NCBI GenBank assembly: GCA_963716085.1
Contig: OY970288.1
Span: forward strand, 1,302,001-1,366,000
Source of the DNA: Persicitalea sp963716085
GTDB taxonomy: Bacteria; Bacteroidota; Bacteroidia; Cytophagales; Spirosomataceae
DNA: 64,000 nucleotides
Reading direction: 5' to 3'
Under the pieces are notes generated by a model that had not been told where the DNA came from, made no database searches, and saw only the letters and a program-made list of their open reading frames with translations. Positions 42,906-50,404 of this stretch are shown in pieces; position 1 is the first letter of the stretch, and each line of letters starts with the position of its first letter. Made by a program: the position numbers and the translations under genes.

Positions 42906-43589
42906 TCAGATTACGGTCTTCTTGCCGGAACCGACTTTCACTGTTCTGCTGCGCAAATCATAGATCAGTTCGTAGTGGAAGCTGCTTTTCAGGTGCGAGT
43001 CTTTGAAGGTGAGGGGGACTTTCAGCGACGGACTAGCCAGGGCTTTCTGATAGCTGAGTTCGGTGCTGTTCAAGCCGAGGATGTCGTCGGCATCGAGGCG
43101 GTCGGTGAGTTGGAAGCCCGCGCCTGCCACCGACAGGCCCAGCGAAAGGTACTTCAAGGGCGTAAGTGCCATGTCGGCTAGCTCGGCCAGGGCCGCCGGA
43201 ATTTTGATAAAATCGTGGTACTTACGTATCGTCGCCAGCGTCTTTTGTGCCTTGGCGTAGTCGTCCACCTCCACCAACGCCAGCGTCACCACGACTTTGC
43301 CGTTTTTGGGCAACGGAATTTGAATGGACTGAAATTCTTTTTCTGGAAATACCTGCCCCGTTTTTGCTTCCACGATGCCCCACGAGCCGTTGCTCACCGC
43401 CTCGGCTTTGCCCGCCGCGTCGAAGGAAGTGAGCGAATAGGCCATCATCAACTCGTCGCGCCGCGTCACCGTTTCTTCCAAATCCACGGCTTGCAGGCGG
43501 GTAATTTGCATCGTCGTGAGCGTTTGCCGGGCACAAGAAGTCGAAAGTAAAAGCAATAGGCTGTAGGCTGTAAGCTGTAGGCTTTTCAT
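42906..43589 (-). CDS. Lipoprotein of unknown function
   Basis: A 227-residue protein with the lipobox STSC at Cys19. The signal peptide MKSLQLTAYSLLLLLSTSC is partly encoded by a 7-bp tandem DNA repeat. The mature part is mixed alpha/beta without recognisable motifs; it has a hydrophobic stretch around 140-165 (YLSLGLSVAGAGFQL) that may lie in or on a membrane, and a C-terminal beta pair (YELIYDLRSRTVKVGSGKK). On the - strand, 135 bp upstream of the isomerase lipoprotein gene and possibly in its transcript. I do not recognise the family. Confidence 0.6.
   Translation of the reverse strand: MKSLQLTAYSLLLLLSTSCARQTLTTMQITRLQAVDLEETVTRRDELMMAYSLTSFDAAGKAEAVSNGSWGIVEAKTGQVFPEKEFQSIQIPLPKNGKVVVTLALVEVDDYAKAQKTLATIRKYHDFIKIPAALAELADMALTPLKYLSLGLSVAGAGFQLTDRLDADDILGLNSTELSYQKALASPSLKVPLTFKDSHLKSSFHYELIYDLRSRTVKVGSGKKTVI
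43558..43585. repeat. 7-bp tandem repeat (AGGCTGT) inside the signal-peptide coding region
   Basis: Four units: AGGCTGT, AGGCTGT, AAGCTGT and a degenerate AGGCTTT. On the coding strand they give codons 3-10 of the lipoprotein (SLQLTAYSL). A partner sequence in inverse orientation, GCCTACAGCTTAAAGCCTGT at 43644-43663, lies upstream of the start, so the two can pair across the translation start region. Confidence 0.85.
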
Positions 43590-43685
43590 GACTGATAAAA
43601 GAATTAAAGAAAAGAAAGTTCTGTAAGTGGACTTGGGCCTAATGCCTACAGCTTAAAGCCTGTTACATACAGCCCAGAGCGGCCG

Positions 43686-44741
43686 CTAGGCCACAGGTTC
43701 CTGCTGGCTGAGGCAGTGAAAACTGCCCTGACCCCAGATGATTTCGGTAGCCGGGAGCGGAATGACTTTGCGGTCGGGGAAGGCTTGTTCCAGAATATCC
43801 ACGGCGATTTGATCGTTCGGGTTCTCAAAGACCGGAACGATGACGCCCGCGTTGCAAATCAGAAAATTGGCGTAGGAACCCGGCGTGCGGAAGTCGCCGA
43901 TCATCACCGCCTTGGGCATGGGCAGCTCGATGACGCTGAGCGGCTTGTCGTTCAGGAGCCGCATTTTTTTGAGCAATTTCAGGTTTGTTTGCAGCACGGC
44001 GTAGTTGGCGTCGCTCGGATCGCTCTCCACGCAGGCGACAACGGTATCCTCGTTCACGAAGCGCGTGGTGTCGTCGATGTGGCCGTCGGTATCGTCGCCC
44101 GCGATGCCGTCTTCCACCCACAGGATTTGCTCCACGCCGTAGTAGTTGCGCAGGTACTCCTCGATCTGTCCCTGATTCATGTCCGGGTTGCGATTGGGAT
44201 TCAGCAAGCACGAGCGGCTCGTGAGCAAACTCCCCGCGCCGTTGAATTCCACCGAGCCGCCTTCCATAATAATTCCCGGCTGCACGGTGAGCAGACCCAG
44301 ATGCTCGGCCACGGCCATCGGCGTGCGGTCGTCATCGTCGTAGGGCGGGTACTTGCCGCCCCAGGCATTGTGGCCCCAGTCCACCACCAGCCGCTGCCCC
44401 GTCTCGGGATTGCGCAGGAAAGCCGGGCCGTGATCGCGGCACCAGGCGTCGTTGGTAGGTTTAACGATGAATTCGATTTGCCCCAAATTCACGCCAGTAG
44501 CCTCCAATTCTTGAATGATAAAAGCTTTAAGCGCTTCATCGTTCGCCACAATGCCCACCTTCTCACCCTGGCTGATGGCTTTGATAAAGTTTAGGTACTG
44601 CGGCCGCATCCTGGCCAGCTTGTCGCCCTGCCACGATGCTTCGTTGTGCGGGAAAGTAAGCCAGGTGGCGCGGTGCGGGTGCCACTCGGCGGGAAAGTGA
44701 AAGCCGAGTTGTTTGGGCGTGAGGGTGGGGGCGGTCTTCAA
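43686..44741 (-). CDS. aguA: Agmatine deiminase
   Basis: Converts agmatine to N-carbamoylputrescine and ammonia. Family motifs present: FPAEWHPHRATWLTFPHN, NDAWCRDHGPAF, EGGSVEFNG, DDTDGHIDD and the nucleophilic cysteine in GQGSFHCLSQQ, nine residues from the end. No ATG fits the conserved N-terminus; TTG at 44741 (giving KTAPTLTPKQLGF) is proposed because the frame's other TTG at 44768 overlaps a -7 promoter box. Together with the amidase gene at 45671-46573 it makes the two-step route to putrescine. The two genes are on the same strand but separated by 0.9 kb of foreign-looking DNA carrying an orphan antitoxin, so an original operon may have been split. Confidence 0.88.
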   Translation of the reverse strand: MKTAPTLTPKQLGFHFPAEWHPHRATWLTFPHNEASWQGDKLARMRPQYLNFIKAISQGEKVGIVANDEALKAFIIQELEATGVNLGQIEFIVKPTNDAWCRDHGPAFLRNPETGQRLVVDWGHNAWGGKYPPYDDDDRTPMAVAEHLGLLTVQPGIIMEGGSVEFNGAGSLLTSRSCLLNPNRNPDMNQGQIEEYLRNYYGVEQILWVEDGIAGDDTDGHIDDTTRFVNEDTVVACVESDPSDANYAVLQTNLKLLKKMRLLNDKPLSVIELPMPKAVMIGDFRTPGSYANFLICNAGVIVPVFENPNDQIAVDILEQAFPDRKVIPLPATEIIWGQGSFHCLSQQEPVA

Positions 44742-44765
44742 GAATTTGTGAAATTTATTTCGAGA

Positions 44766-44773
44766 CAAAATTA
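44766..44773 (-). promoter_or_regulatory. Probable -7 box (TAATTTTG) for the agmatine deiminase gene
   Basis: Read on the - strand this is TAATTTTG, matching TAnnTTTG. No good -33 element is seen. It lies about 25 nt before the proposed TTG start. Confidence 0.4.
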
Positions 44774-44921
44774 GGCAAAAGAGCGGGAATCAGCTTGCGC
44801 AGTTAGGGGGTTTTAATAAAAAAATACAGATAGTGTAAAATTATACATTAACGTGTAAAGTAATTTCCTTTATATTTACGTAAAAAATGACAGTAGTACT
44901 TTCGCTCGCAGTCTTGAATGC

Positions 44922-45044
44922 GATCCCGTTAGGGATCAGATGTGGGTAGAAAAGTGCTTTCCTAGTCAATCATTATGTCCCGTACGGGACATGACCCGCC
45001 AACGAACCGGCTTTTTCTACCCACATCCTGTGCCTAGCGGCACA
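44922..45044. repeat. REP-like composite: three short palindromes inside an outer inverted repeat
   Basis: Palindromes GATCCCGTTAGGGATC (44922-44937), ATGTCCCGTACGGGACAT (44975-44992) and TGTGCCTAGCGGCACA (45029-45044). The pair ATGTGGGTAGAAAA (44940) and TTTTTCTACCCACAT (45012-45026) forms an outer stem. This fills most of the 345-bp gap between the agmatine deiminase gene and the higB remnant; no gene is visible here. Similar architecture occurs at 49495-49629 and within the insertion at 4944-5175. Confidence 0.8.
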
Positions 45045-45086
45045 TTTATCCCCACCCGAAGCGAAAGTCCCAAACAGAACTGCTGA

Positions 45087-45170
45087 ATGGTCGTGATAAG
45101 CAAAACACTATTCATACGATTTGTAGGTACCCACGCCGAATACGATAAGATTGATTGCACAACGATTTGA
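45087..45170 (+). pseudogene. higB: 3' remnant of a HigB-type toxin gene
   Basis: The short frame reads FIRFVGTHAEYDKID and ends TTI-stop, which is the characteristic C-terminus of HigB mRNA-interferase toxins. It sits 12 bp before a HigA-type antitoxin gene, the normal higBA order and spacing. Only about 27 of the usual ~100 codons remain; an in-frame stop precedes the first codon and further upstream there is only REP-like repeat DNA, so the 5' three quarters have been lost. The remnant lacks the catalytic region. Deletion associated with the repeat element is the simplest explanation. Confidence 0.8.
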
Positions 45171-45182
45171 TAATGAACTGCT

Positions 45183-45569
45183 ATGAAAACACCTACTAAT
45201 GAAACGGAATACCGCCAATTAATGACAACCATCGAAAAATATTTGGCGAAGGCTAGTGAAGGAGGGGGCTTCGCGAGCCTCGACAGTCAGGAAGCTGAAG
45301 CATTGGCTCAGTTGGCCAAAATCGCCGAAAAATACGAAGACAGTATTCCCCTGATGCCTATTCCCGTACCACAGGATATTCCCGAAATGATCGGTTTCAA
45401 AATGTACGAGCAAAAGCTGAACCAACGGGAGATGGCTCAATTGCTGGAAGTAGCCGAAACCCGACTATCCGAAGTAATGCGTGGAAAGCGCCGGGTATCG
45501 CTCGCGCTCGCCAAGCAGTTACGCACTAAGCTGGGAATCGACGCGGATTATATTTTGGAACACGCTTAG
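45183..45569 (+). CDS. higA: HigA-type XRE-family antitoxin, orphan
   Basis: A 128-residue protein: an N-terminal helical part with acidic residues (SQEAEALAQLAKIAEKYED) and a C-terminal helix-turn-helix (KLNQREMAQLLEVAETRLSE, MRGKRRVSLALAKQLRTKLG) ending in DADYILEHA. This is the HigA form found in Bacteroidota as partner of HigB. Its toxin gene is reduced to a remnant just upstream. The antitoxin looks intact (all helices, no stops), so it may persist as a repressor, as protection against related toxins, or simply because the loss is recent. It lies between the two agmatine-pathway genes, on the opposite strand. Confidence 0.85.
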   Translation: MKTPTNETEYRQLMTTIEKYLAKASEGGGFASLDSQEAEALAQLAKIAEKYEDSIPLMPIPVPQDIPEMIGFKMYEQKLNQREMAQLLEVAETRLSEVMRGKRRVSLALAKQLRTKLGIDADYILEHA

Positions 45570-45670
45570 CAGCGCCTACAATAGTTATCCCAAAACAAAC
45601 TGCACTGCGCTTCTCCTCAGTTGTGATAGTATCATTTGATACTATCACGATTGGCATCCTCCCTCATTTT

Positions 45671-46573
45671 TCAATCAATATACCGCCGCGTAATGGGTTG
45701 ATAGGAATCCACGCGCCGATCGCGGAAATACGGCCAGGTCGTACGGTAGTGGTCGATGACGGCCAGGTCAATCTCCTGCGTGTGCACCACTTCCTCCTCG
45801 TGCGGAGCCAGGTAGAGCAGCCGCCCGTGCGGGTTGGCGACGAACGACCCACCCCAAAACTGCTGGTCGCCCTCGGTTCCCACGCGGTTGACGGCCACCA
45901 CGAATACGCCGTTGGCCACGGCGTGGCTGCGTTGAATGGTTTGCCAGGCTCCGTACTGCTCCTCGTTGGTCATGAGGTCAGTTTCGCGCTTGTCCCAACC
46001 GATGGCGGTGGGATAAAAAAGTATCTCGGCCCCCATCAGGCTCGTGATGCGGGCGGCTTCGGGGTACCACTGATCCCAGCAGATGAGGACGCCGATTTTG
46101 GCGAATTTGGTATCGAAAACGCGATAGCCGATTTCGTCGCTACCAGCGGTACCATCCGTTGGGGCGTCGCCGGGCGTGAAGTAGAATTTCTCGTAGTAAC
46201 CCGGGTCGTCGGGAATGTGCATTTTGCGGTACTTGCCCAAGTAACGGCCGTCGGCGTCGAGCACGGCGGTGGTGTTATGGTAAAGCCCCTGAGCGCGGCG
46301 CTCGAAGAGCGAGGCGATGAGTACCACACCCAGCTCAGCGGCTAGTTTTCCCAGCGCTTCGGTGGAAGGGCCGGGGATTGCTTCGGCCAAGTCAAAGTTA
46401 GCGTGGTCTTCCACATCGCAGAAGTACAGCGACTTGAACAACTCCTGCAGGCAGATGATCTGCGCACCCTGCGCGGCAGCTTCGCGGATTTTGGCGGTGG
46501 CTTTCTGGAAATTGGCGTCGGGGTCGGCGGTGCAGCTCATTTGCACGAGGCCGATGTTTGTTTTTTTATTCAT
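45671..46573 (-). CDS. aguB: N-carbamoylputrescine amidase (carbon-nitrogen hydrolase)
   Basis: Hydrolyses N-carbamoylputrescine to putrescine, ammonia and CO2. The 300-residue nitrilase-superfamily protein has the Glu-Lys-Cys triad in CLQELF (E44), YRKMHIP (K117) and LICWDQWYPE (C165). The sequence around them (FYFTPGD, GWDKRE) fits the carbamoylputrescine amidase/plant NLP1 group. The start MNKKTNIGLVQMSC is standard. Pairing with the agmatine deiminase gene in the same window makes the polyamine assignment strong. It is transcribed from upstream of 46573 toward the antitoxin gene, with which it converges. Confidence 0.9.
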   Translation of the reverse strand: MNKKTNIGLVQMSCTADPDANFQKATAKIREAAAQGAQIICLQELFKSLYFCDVEDHANFDLAEAIPGPSTEALGKLAAELGVVLIASLFERRAQGLYHNTTAVLDADGRYLGKYRKMHIPDDPGYYEKFYFTPGDAPTDGTAGSDEIGYRVFDTKFAKIGVLICWDQWYPEAARITSLMGAEILFYPTAIGWDKRETDLMTNEEQYGAWQTIQRSHAVANGVFVVAVNRVGTEGDQQFWGGSFVANPHGRLLYLAPHEEEVVHTQEIDLAVIDHYRTTWPYFRDRRVDSYQPITRRYID

Positions 46574-46688
46574 ATTATCGCTTGTTATCCAGTTTGGCGA
46601 CGGGAACCTGTATCGCCTTGCTTGATTTATTTACAAAGTTTTTCTTAAAAAGAAGCCCACTAACATGGATGTTAGCGGGCTTAGAGTG

Positions 46689-46761
<73 letters not shown>

Positions 46762-46842
46762 GTAAAAACTTAAACCTGCGACCTACGCATTACGAATGCG
46801 TCGCTCTATCGAAGCGTCGAACCGCAACTGAGCTAAGGAGGC
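46762..46842 (-). pseudogene. tRNA-Thr-like tandem copy 1 with D-loop insertion
   Basis: An 81-bp unit whose 5' 18 nt and anticodon arm (ACGCA-TTCGTAA-TGCGT) match the tRNA-Thr. The D loop has 16 nt (CGGTTCGACGCTTCGA) in place of one G. The T arm is decayed (GCAGG-TTTAAGT-TTTTA) and the 3' acceptor strand is missing, since the next unit begins directly. It cannot fold as a normal tRNA. It is 80/81 identical to the neighbouring unit. Confidence 0.85.
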
Positions 46843-46923
46843 GTAAAAACTTAAACCTGCGACCTACGCATTACGAATGCGTCGCTCTATCGAAGCGTCG
46901 AACCGCAACTAAGCTAAGGAGGC
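46843..46923 (-). pseudogene. tRNA-Thr-like tandem copy 2 with D-loop insertion
   Basis: The second 81-bp unit, identical to copy 1 except for one base in the D-stem region (TTAGCTTAGT for TTAGCTCAGT). It is the first unit downstream of the -7 box, so any tRNA-Thr transcript from that promoter must include both degenerate units. Confidence 0.85.
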
Positions 46924-46939
46924 TTGCTGTTTGGGAGGG

Positions 46940-46947
46940 CAAATATA
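46940..46947 (-). promoter_or_regulatory. Probable -7 box (TATATTTG) of the tRNA-Thr unit
   Basis: On the - strand TATATTTG matches TAnnTTTG exactly, about 17 nt before the first tRNA-like unit. The -33 region is T-rich without a clear TTTG. Confidence 0.55.
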
Positions 46948-46992
46948 CGAAGTTGGTTTTTATTGAAAAGAAATTATTGCTTTGATTTTTGA

Positions 46993-47027
46993 TTTGAGTT
47001 AAAGCCGATAGGCATTCTCTAACTTTG
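46993..47027 (+). promoter_or_regulatory. Promoter of modABC: TTTG, 23-nt spacer, TAACTTTG
   Basis: TTTG at 46993-46996 and TAACTTTG at 47020-47027 fit the -33/-7 pattern of the primary sigma factor of the phylum; the ATG of modA follows 28 nt later. No molybdate-responsive operator palindrome is evident. Confidence 0.6.
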
Positions 47028-47055
47028 CTGATTCTCGAAAAGCCGTTTTTCATTC

Positions 47056-47826
47056 ATGCGCAGTTTTGCTTACTCCCTAATTTTTTTGCTTTCCGCCAGC
47101 TTCCTTCTGCTGACGGGTTGTTCGCAGCCGAACGATAAGGTCGTCGTTGCTACGGCGGCCAACGTGCAGTTTGTGATGCGGGAATTGCAGAAGGAGTTTG
47201 AGAAAGGCTCCGAAACCCGGCTGGAAATCGTCGTGGGGTCGTCGGGCAAGCTGACGGCCCAAATCCGGGAAGGCGCGCCGTTCGATTTGTTCGTGTCGGC
47301 GGATACGCGCTACCCGCAGGAGATTTTCGACAACGGTGGGGGAGAGTCCCCGCCCCAGGTGTACGCGCGGGGTACTTTGGTACTTTGGGCCAGCGACTCG
47401 ACCGTTACACCATCGCTTGAAATGTTGACAAATCCTGAGGTTAAGAAAATCGCGCTAGCCAATCCTGAAACTGCTCCCTATGGCGCAGCGGCCGTGCAAG
47501 TGTTGCAAAAAGCCGGAATTTACGGCCAGCTGAAAAACAAACTCGTGTACGGGGAAAGCATCTCCCAAACTACCCAGTATATTGCCACTGGGGCGGCGGA
47601 TGTGGGTTTTACAGCGCTATCGGTGGTACTTACTCCCGAAATGAAAAATAAGGGGCGATACTTAAAACTGGACTCCACCGATTACGCATCCATCGACCAG
47701 GCCGCCGTGCTGCTGAAGCACAGCGAATCCTCGCCGAAGCGAGACAAGAGCCGGGAGTTCTACGGATTTCTTTACTCTGAAAAAGCCAGGATTATTTTCC
47801 GTAAATATGGCTACTCGGTAGAATGA
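47056..47826 (+). CDS. modA: Molybdate ABC transporter, substrate-binding protein
   Basis: A 256-residue lipoprotein (lipobox LTGC, Cys22) with the ModA pattern: VVVATAANVQFVMRELQKEF, VGSSGKLTAQIREGAPFDLF, SADTRYPQEI, ALANPETAPYGAAAVQVL and GAADVGFTALSVV. In known ModA proteins the SSG and APYG loops bind the oxyanion. Lipid anchoring replaces the soluble periplasmic form of Gram-negative model systems, as is common in Bacteroidota. The stop overlaps the modB start (ATGA). It belongs to an operon of three with modB and modC. Confidence 0.92.
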   Translation: MRSFAYSLIFLLSASFLLLTGCSQPNDKVVVATAANVQFVMRELQKEFEKGSETRLEIVVGSSGKLTAQIREGAPFDLFVSADTRYPQEIFDNGGGESPPQVYARGTLVLWASDSTVTPSLEMLTNPEVKKIALANPETAPYGAAAVQVLQKAGIYGQLKNKLVYGESISQTTQYIATGAADVGFTALSVVLTPEMKNKGRYLKLDSTDYASIDQAAVLLKHSESSPKRDKSREFYGFLYSEKARIIFRKYGYSVE

Positions 47827-48497
47827 ACCCCGAACCACTATACCTAACTTTCAAACTTGCTTCGCTCACGACGCTGATTCTTTTTGTGGTGGCTTTGCCG
47901 CTGGCTTACTGGCTGGCGTACAGCCGGTTTCGAGGTAAAGTACTGGTAGAAGCCGTCATCGGAATGCCGCTGGTGCTGCCGCCTTCGGTGCTGGGATTTT
48001 ATCTATTGCTGGCTTTTAGTCCCAATCATTACTTCGGCGGTTGGATCGAGCAAACGTTCGGACTGCGGCTGGTGTTTTCATTTCCGGGATTGGTAGTGGC
48101 TTCGGTGATTTACAGTTTGCCGTTTATGGTATATCCTTTGCAGGCGGGCTTGCAGGCGTTGCCAGTCTCGCTGCGCGAGGCTTCCTATACTTTGGGCAAA
48201 GGCGCTTGGGCCACCTTTTTTAAAGTATTGCTGCCTAATGCCAAGTCGGCTATTCTGACCGCTATCGTTCTCACATTCGCTCATACCGTGGGCGAGTTCG
48301 GCGTCGTGCTGATGATCGGGGGCAACATTCCCGGCGTGACACGGGTGGCATCCCTGGCGATTTACAACGAGGTGGAGGCGCTTAACTACTCCGCCGCCAA
48401 TCAGTACGCCCTCGTGCTTTTTGTGGTTACCTTTGCCATTCTGCTGCTGGTCTATTCCATCAACAACCGACTTTTCCGTGTCCGACACCCCGCTTGA
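47823..48497 (+). CDS. modB: Molybdate ABC transporter, permease
   Basis: A 224-residue integral membrane protein with five or six segments. The ModB signature VIGMPLVLPPSVLGFYLL is near residues 45-62, and the EAA loop reads LREASYTLGKGAWATFFKVLLP, followed by VGEFGVVLMIGGNIPG. It forms the homodimeric channel that receives molybdate from ModA and is driven by ModC. Overlaps on both sides (4 bp with modA, about 20 bp with modC) indicate tight translational coupling. Confidence 0.93.
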   Translation: MNPEPLYLTFKLASLTTLILFVVALPLAYWLAYSRFRGKVLVEAVIGMPLVLPPSVLGFYLLLAFSPNHYFGGWIEQTFGLRLVFSFPGLVVASVIYSLPFMVYPLQAGLQALPVSLREASYTLGKGAWATFFKVLLPNAKSAILTAIVLTFAHTVGEFGVVLMIGGNIPGVTRVASLAIYNEVEALNYSAANQYALVLFVVTFAILLLVYSINNRLFRVRHPA

Positions 48498-49368
48498 CCT
48501 CCACCTCCGCCACGACCTGCGCACCGCTGCGGGCCCCGTGACGATGGACGTGGCCCTGCGGCTCGAAAGTGGCTCGATCACCGCCCTTACCGGGCCATCG
48601 GGGGTGGGGAAAACCACCTTGTTGCGACTCATTGCGGGCTTGGTTCAGCCGAAGTCGGGACGCATTGCTTTTGGGCAGGAAATATGGTTAGACTCCGAAA
48701 AAAGCATTTTTCAGAGTCCTCAGAAACGGCAGGCGGGTTTGGTCTTTCAGGATTACGCCCTTTTTCCCCACCTTACCATCCGCAAAAATGTGGCATTTGC
48801 CCTGAAAAAGGGCGATGACCCAAGCCGAGTGGATGAGCTACTGCGCGAAGTGGAACTCGCCCAACTCGCCGAACGCCGTCCGCACCAACTTTCGGGCGGA
48901 CAGCAACAGCGGGTGGCGTTGGCGCGGGCGTTGGCGCCTCGCCCGCGCCTGCTTCTGCTCGACGAGCCGCTCTCGGCACTGGATCGCGCCATGCGGCAGC
49001 GGTTGCAGGATTATTTGCTGGAAATTCACCAAAAGCACCAACTCACTATTCTGCTGGTGACGCACGATTTGGGCGAAATTTTTCGCCTGGCCGACCGGGT
49101 CGTGGAAATGGAAAACGGGAAAATCAAGCAGCAGGGAACGCCGGAAGAAGTATTTGCAGAAACGTATGCGCTCGCGGATGGTCCCGCCCGCTACGGCAAA
49201 GTCCTTTCCTGTTCCGTAGAAGGGAACACAGCCACCGTCCAGGCGCTTATCGATCAGAGAATCCATAAGTTCCGCCTACCCGTCGAGCAAGTCGCCGACC
49301 TTTCGCCGGGACGTTCCTTTTTACTCAGGTACTCGGTCGATACGCCCGTCGTGGAGGTATTGCGGTGA
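48478..49368 (+). CDS. modC: Molybdate ABC transporter, ATP-binding protein
   Basis: The GTG at 48478 is proposed (VSDTPLDLHLRHDL). It overlaps modB by 20 bp; no upstream start gives a plausible N-terminus, and ATG at 48544 would cut the first strand. Motifs: Walker A GPSGVGKTT, Q-loop VFQDYALFPHLT, signature LSGGQQQR, Walker B LLLLDEPLSALD, H-loop VTHDLGEI. After residue 230 a ~65-residue tail (YGKVLSCSVEGNTATVQAL) corresponds to a short TOBE-like regulatory domain. At 296 residues it is shorter than ModC proteins with a full TOBE domain (around 350). It energises ModB in the inner membrane. Confidence 0.9.
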   Translation: MSDTPLDLHLRHDLRTAAGPVTMDVALRLESGSITALTGPSGVGKTTLLRLIAGLVQPKSGRIAFGQEIWLDSEKSIFQSPQKRQAGLVFQDYALFPHLTIRKNVAFALKKGDDPSRVDELLREVELAQLAERRPHQLSGGQQQRVALARALAPRPRLLLLDEPLSALDRAMRQRLQDYLLEIHQKHQLTILLVTHDLGEIFRLADRVVEMENGKIKQQGTPEEVFAETYALADGPARYGKVLSCSVEGNTATVQALIDQRIHKFRLPVEQVADLSPGRSFLLRYSVDTPVVEVLR

Positions 49369-49494
49369 ACGCGTATTCGATTTTTTGTCCCAGGGCAGGG
49401 TAGTATTCAATCCCACCGACCTTTTTGAAGCAATTATTTTTCTCGAAAACTCCTGGTATAGGAAAGTTGAAAAAATAACTTAGCAGTCCCGAAC

Positions 49495-49629
49495 CCGTAG
49501 GGCCGGGCCGCCGGTTCGATCATATGTTTATAGAAGAGCTTGCCCCTGTTGACATTGTACGACCCCCACGGGGTCGCACAGCAGCGTATAGACACGAAAT
49601 AGCTATAAACATGAAATCCCTACGGGATT
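49495..49629. repeat. REP-like composite between modC and the SGNH hydrolase gene
   Basis: Short palindromes CCCGTAGGG (49495), GACCCCCACGGGGTC (49561-49575) and AATCCCTACGGGATT (49615-49629) lie with an outer stem ATGTTTATAG (49524-49533)/CTATAAACAT (49603-49612). The 300-bp gap 49369-49668 holds nothing else that I can identify. Confidence 0.8.
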
Positions 49630-49668
49630 GACAATTCGACCATGTTATTTTTTAGACGTCACATAACT

Positions 49669-50346
49669 ATGAAATCATCTTTCTCCTATTTCTGTCTGCT
49701 TGTGTTTCTGTTCCCAATGCTCGCCATGCGGGCCGATAAGCCCCTGCGGGTAATTTTCTTTGGTGATTCCGTCACGCAGCAGGGGGTGGGGCCGACGGGC
49801 TACGTTACGCAGGTTCGGGCTATGTTGAAGGACAAAGGGCTCGGCGACGAGTACGAGATTTTGGGCGCGGGCATTGGCGGCAATAAAGTCTATGATCTCT
49901 ACTTGCGCATGGAGGACGATGTCCTCGCCAAAAAGCCGGATATCGTGTTCATTTACGTCGGCATCAATGACGTGTGGCACAAAGCCTCGCATGGCACGGG
50001 TACCGATTACGATAAGTTCGGGAAATTTTACGAAGCCATTATCAAGAAACTGCAGGATAACGGCATCCGCCCTATCCTCTGCACGCCCTCCGTCATCGGC
50101 GAGCGCACCGACTACTCCAATGAGCAGGACGGCGACCTGAATCGCTACGCCAATGCTATCCGGGAAATGGCCGATAAGCACAACCTGACCCTGGTCGATC
50201 TGCGCAAAGATTTCCAGAAATATCTTGAGAAAAACAACAAGGACAACGCCGAAAAAGGTATCCTGACCCGCGACCGTGTTCACCTAAATGAAGCGGGCGA
50301 CAAGTTTGTGGCGGAGGCAATGATGGCGGGGCTGTTGAAAAAGTAG
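49669..50346 (+). CDS. SGNH/GDSL-family secreted hydrolase
   Basis: The start at 49669 gives a signal peptide (MKSSFSYFCLLVFLFPMLAM); the ATG at 49642 would add nine residues from the repeat border. The 225-residue protein has block I VIFFGDSVTQQG with the nucleophilic serine, block II GAGIGGNKV, block III VGINDVWHK and block V DRVHLNEAGDKF with the Asp and His. These match the SGNH esterase/lipase superfamily, of which many secreted members deacetylate or cleave sugar esters. The substrate is unknown. The gene stands alone after a REP-like region and ends in a 7-bp microsatellite. Confidence 0.88.
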   Translation: MKSSFSYFCLLVFLFPMLAMRADKPLRVIFFGDSVTQQGVGPTGYVTQVRAMLKDKGLGDEYEILGAGIGGNKVYDLYLRMEDDVLAKKPDIVFIYVGINDVWHKASHGTGTDYDKFGKFYEAIIKKLQDNGIRPILCTPSVIGERTDYSNEQDGDLNRYANAIREMADKHNLTLVDLRKDFQKYLEKNNKDNAEKGILTRDRVHLNEAGDKFVAEAMMAGLLKK

Positions 50347-50350
50347 TTTG

Positions 50351-50404
50351 GCTATCGGCTATCGGCTATCGGCTATCGGCTATCGGCTATCGGCTATCGG
50401 CTAT
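50351..50404. repeat. 7-bp microsatellite, unit GCTATCG, about 7.7 copies
   Basis: Seven perfect units plus five bases. It lies 4 nt after the SGNH stop and supplies the stop codon and last codons of the oppositely oriented membrane protein gene (its TAG is at 50394-50396). Gain or loss of units would leave that stop in place unless the first unit changes. Confidence 0.95.

Noticed and set aside
44922..45044. Composite palindromes as an attachment site or integron-like attC
   Set aside because: No integrase, no core-site consensus and no cassette structure is present; similar elements occur at unrelated gaps.
46762..46923. Tandem 81-bp repeats as a CRISPR array or as two additional functional tRNA genes
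   Set aside because: There are no spacers between the units, so it is not CRISPR. Missing acceptor strand, broken T arm and the D-loop insertion exclude normal tRNA folding.
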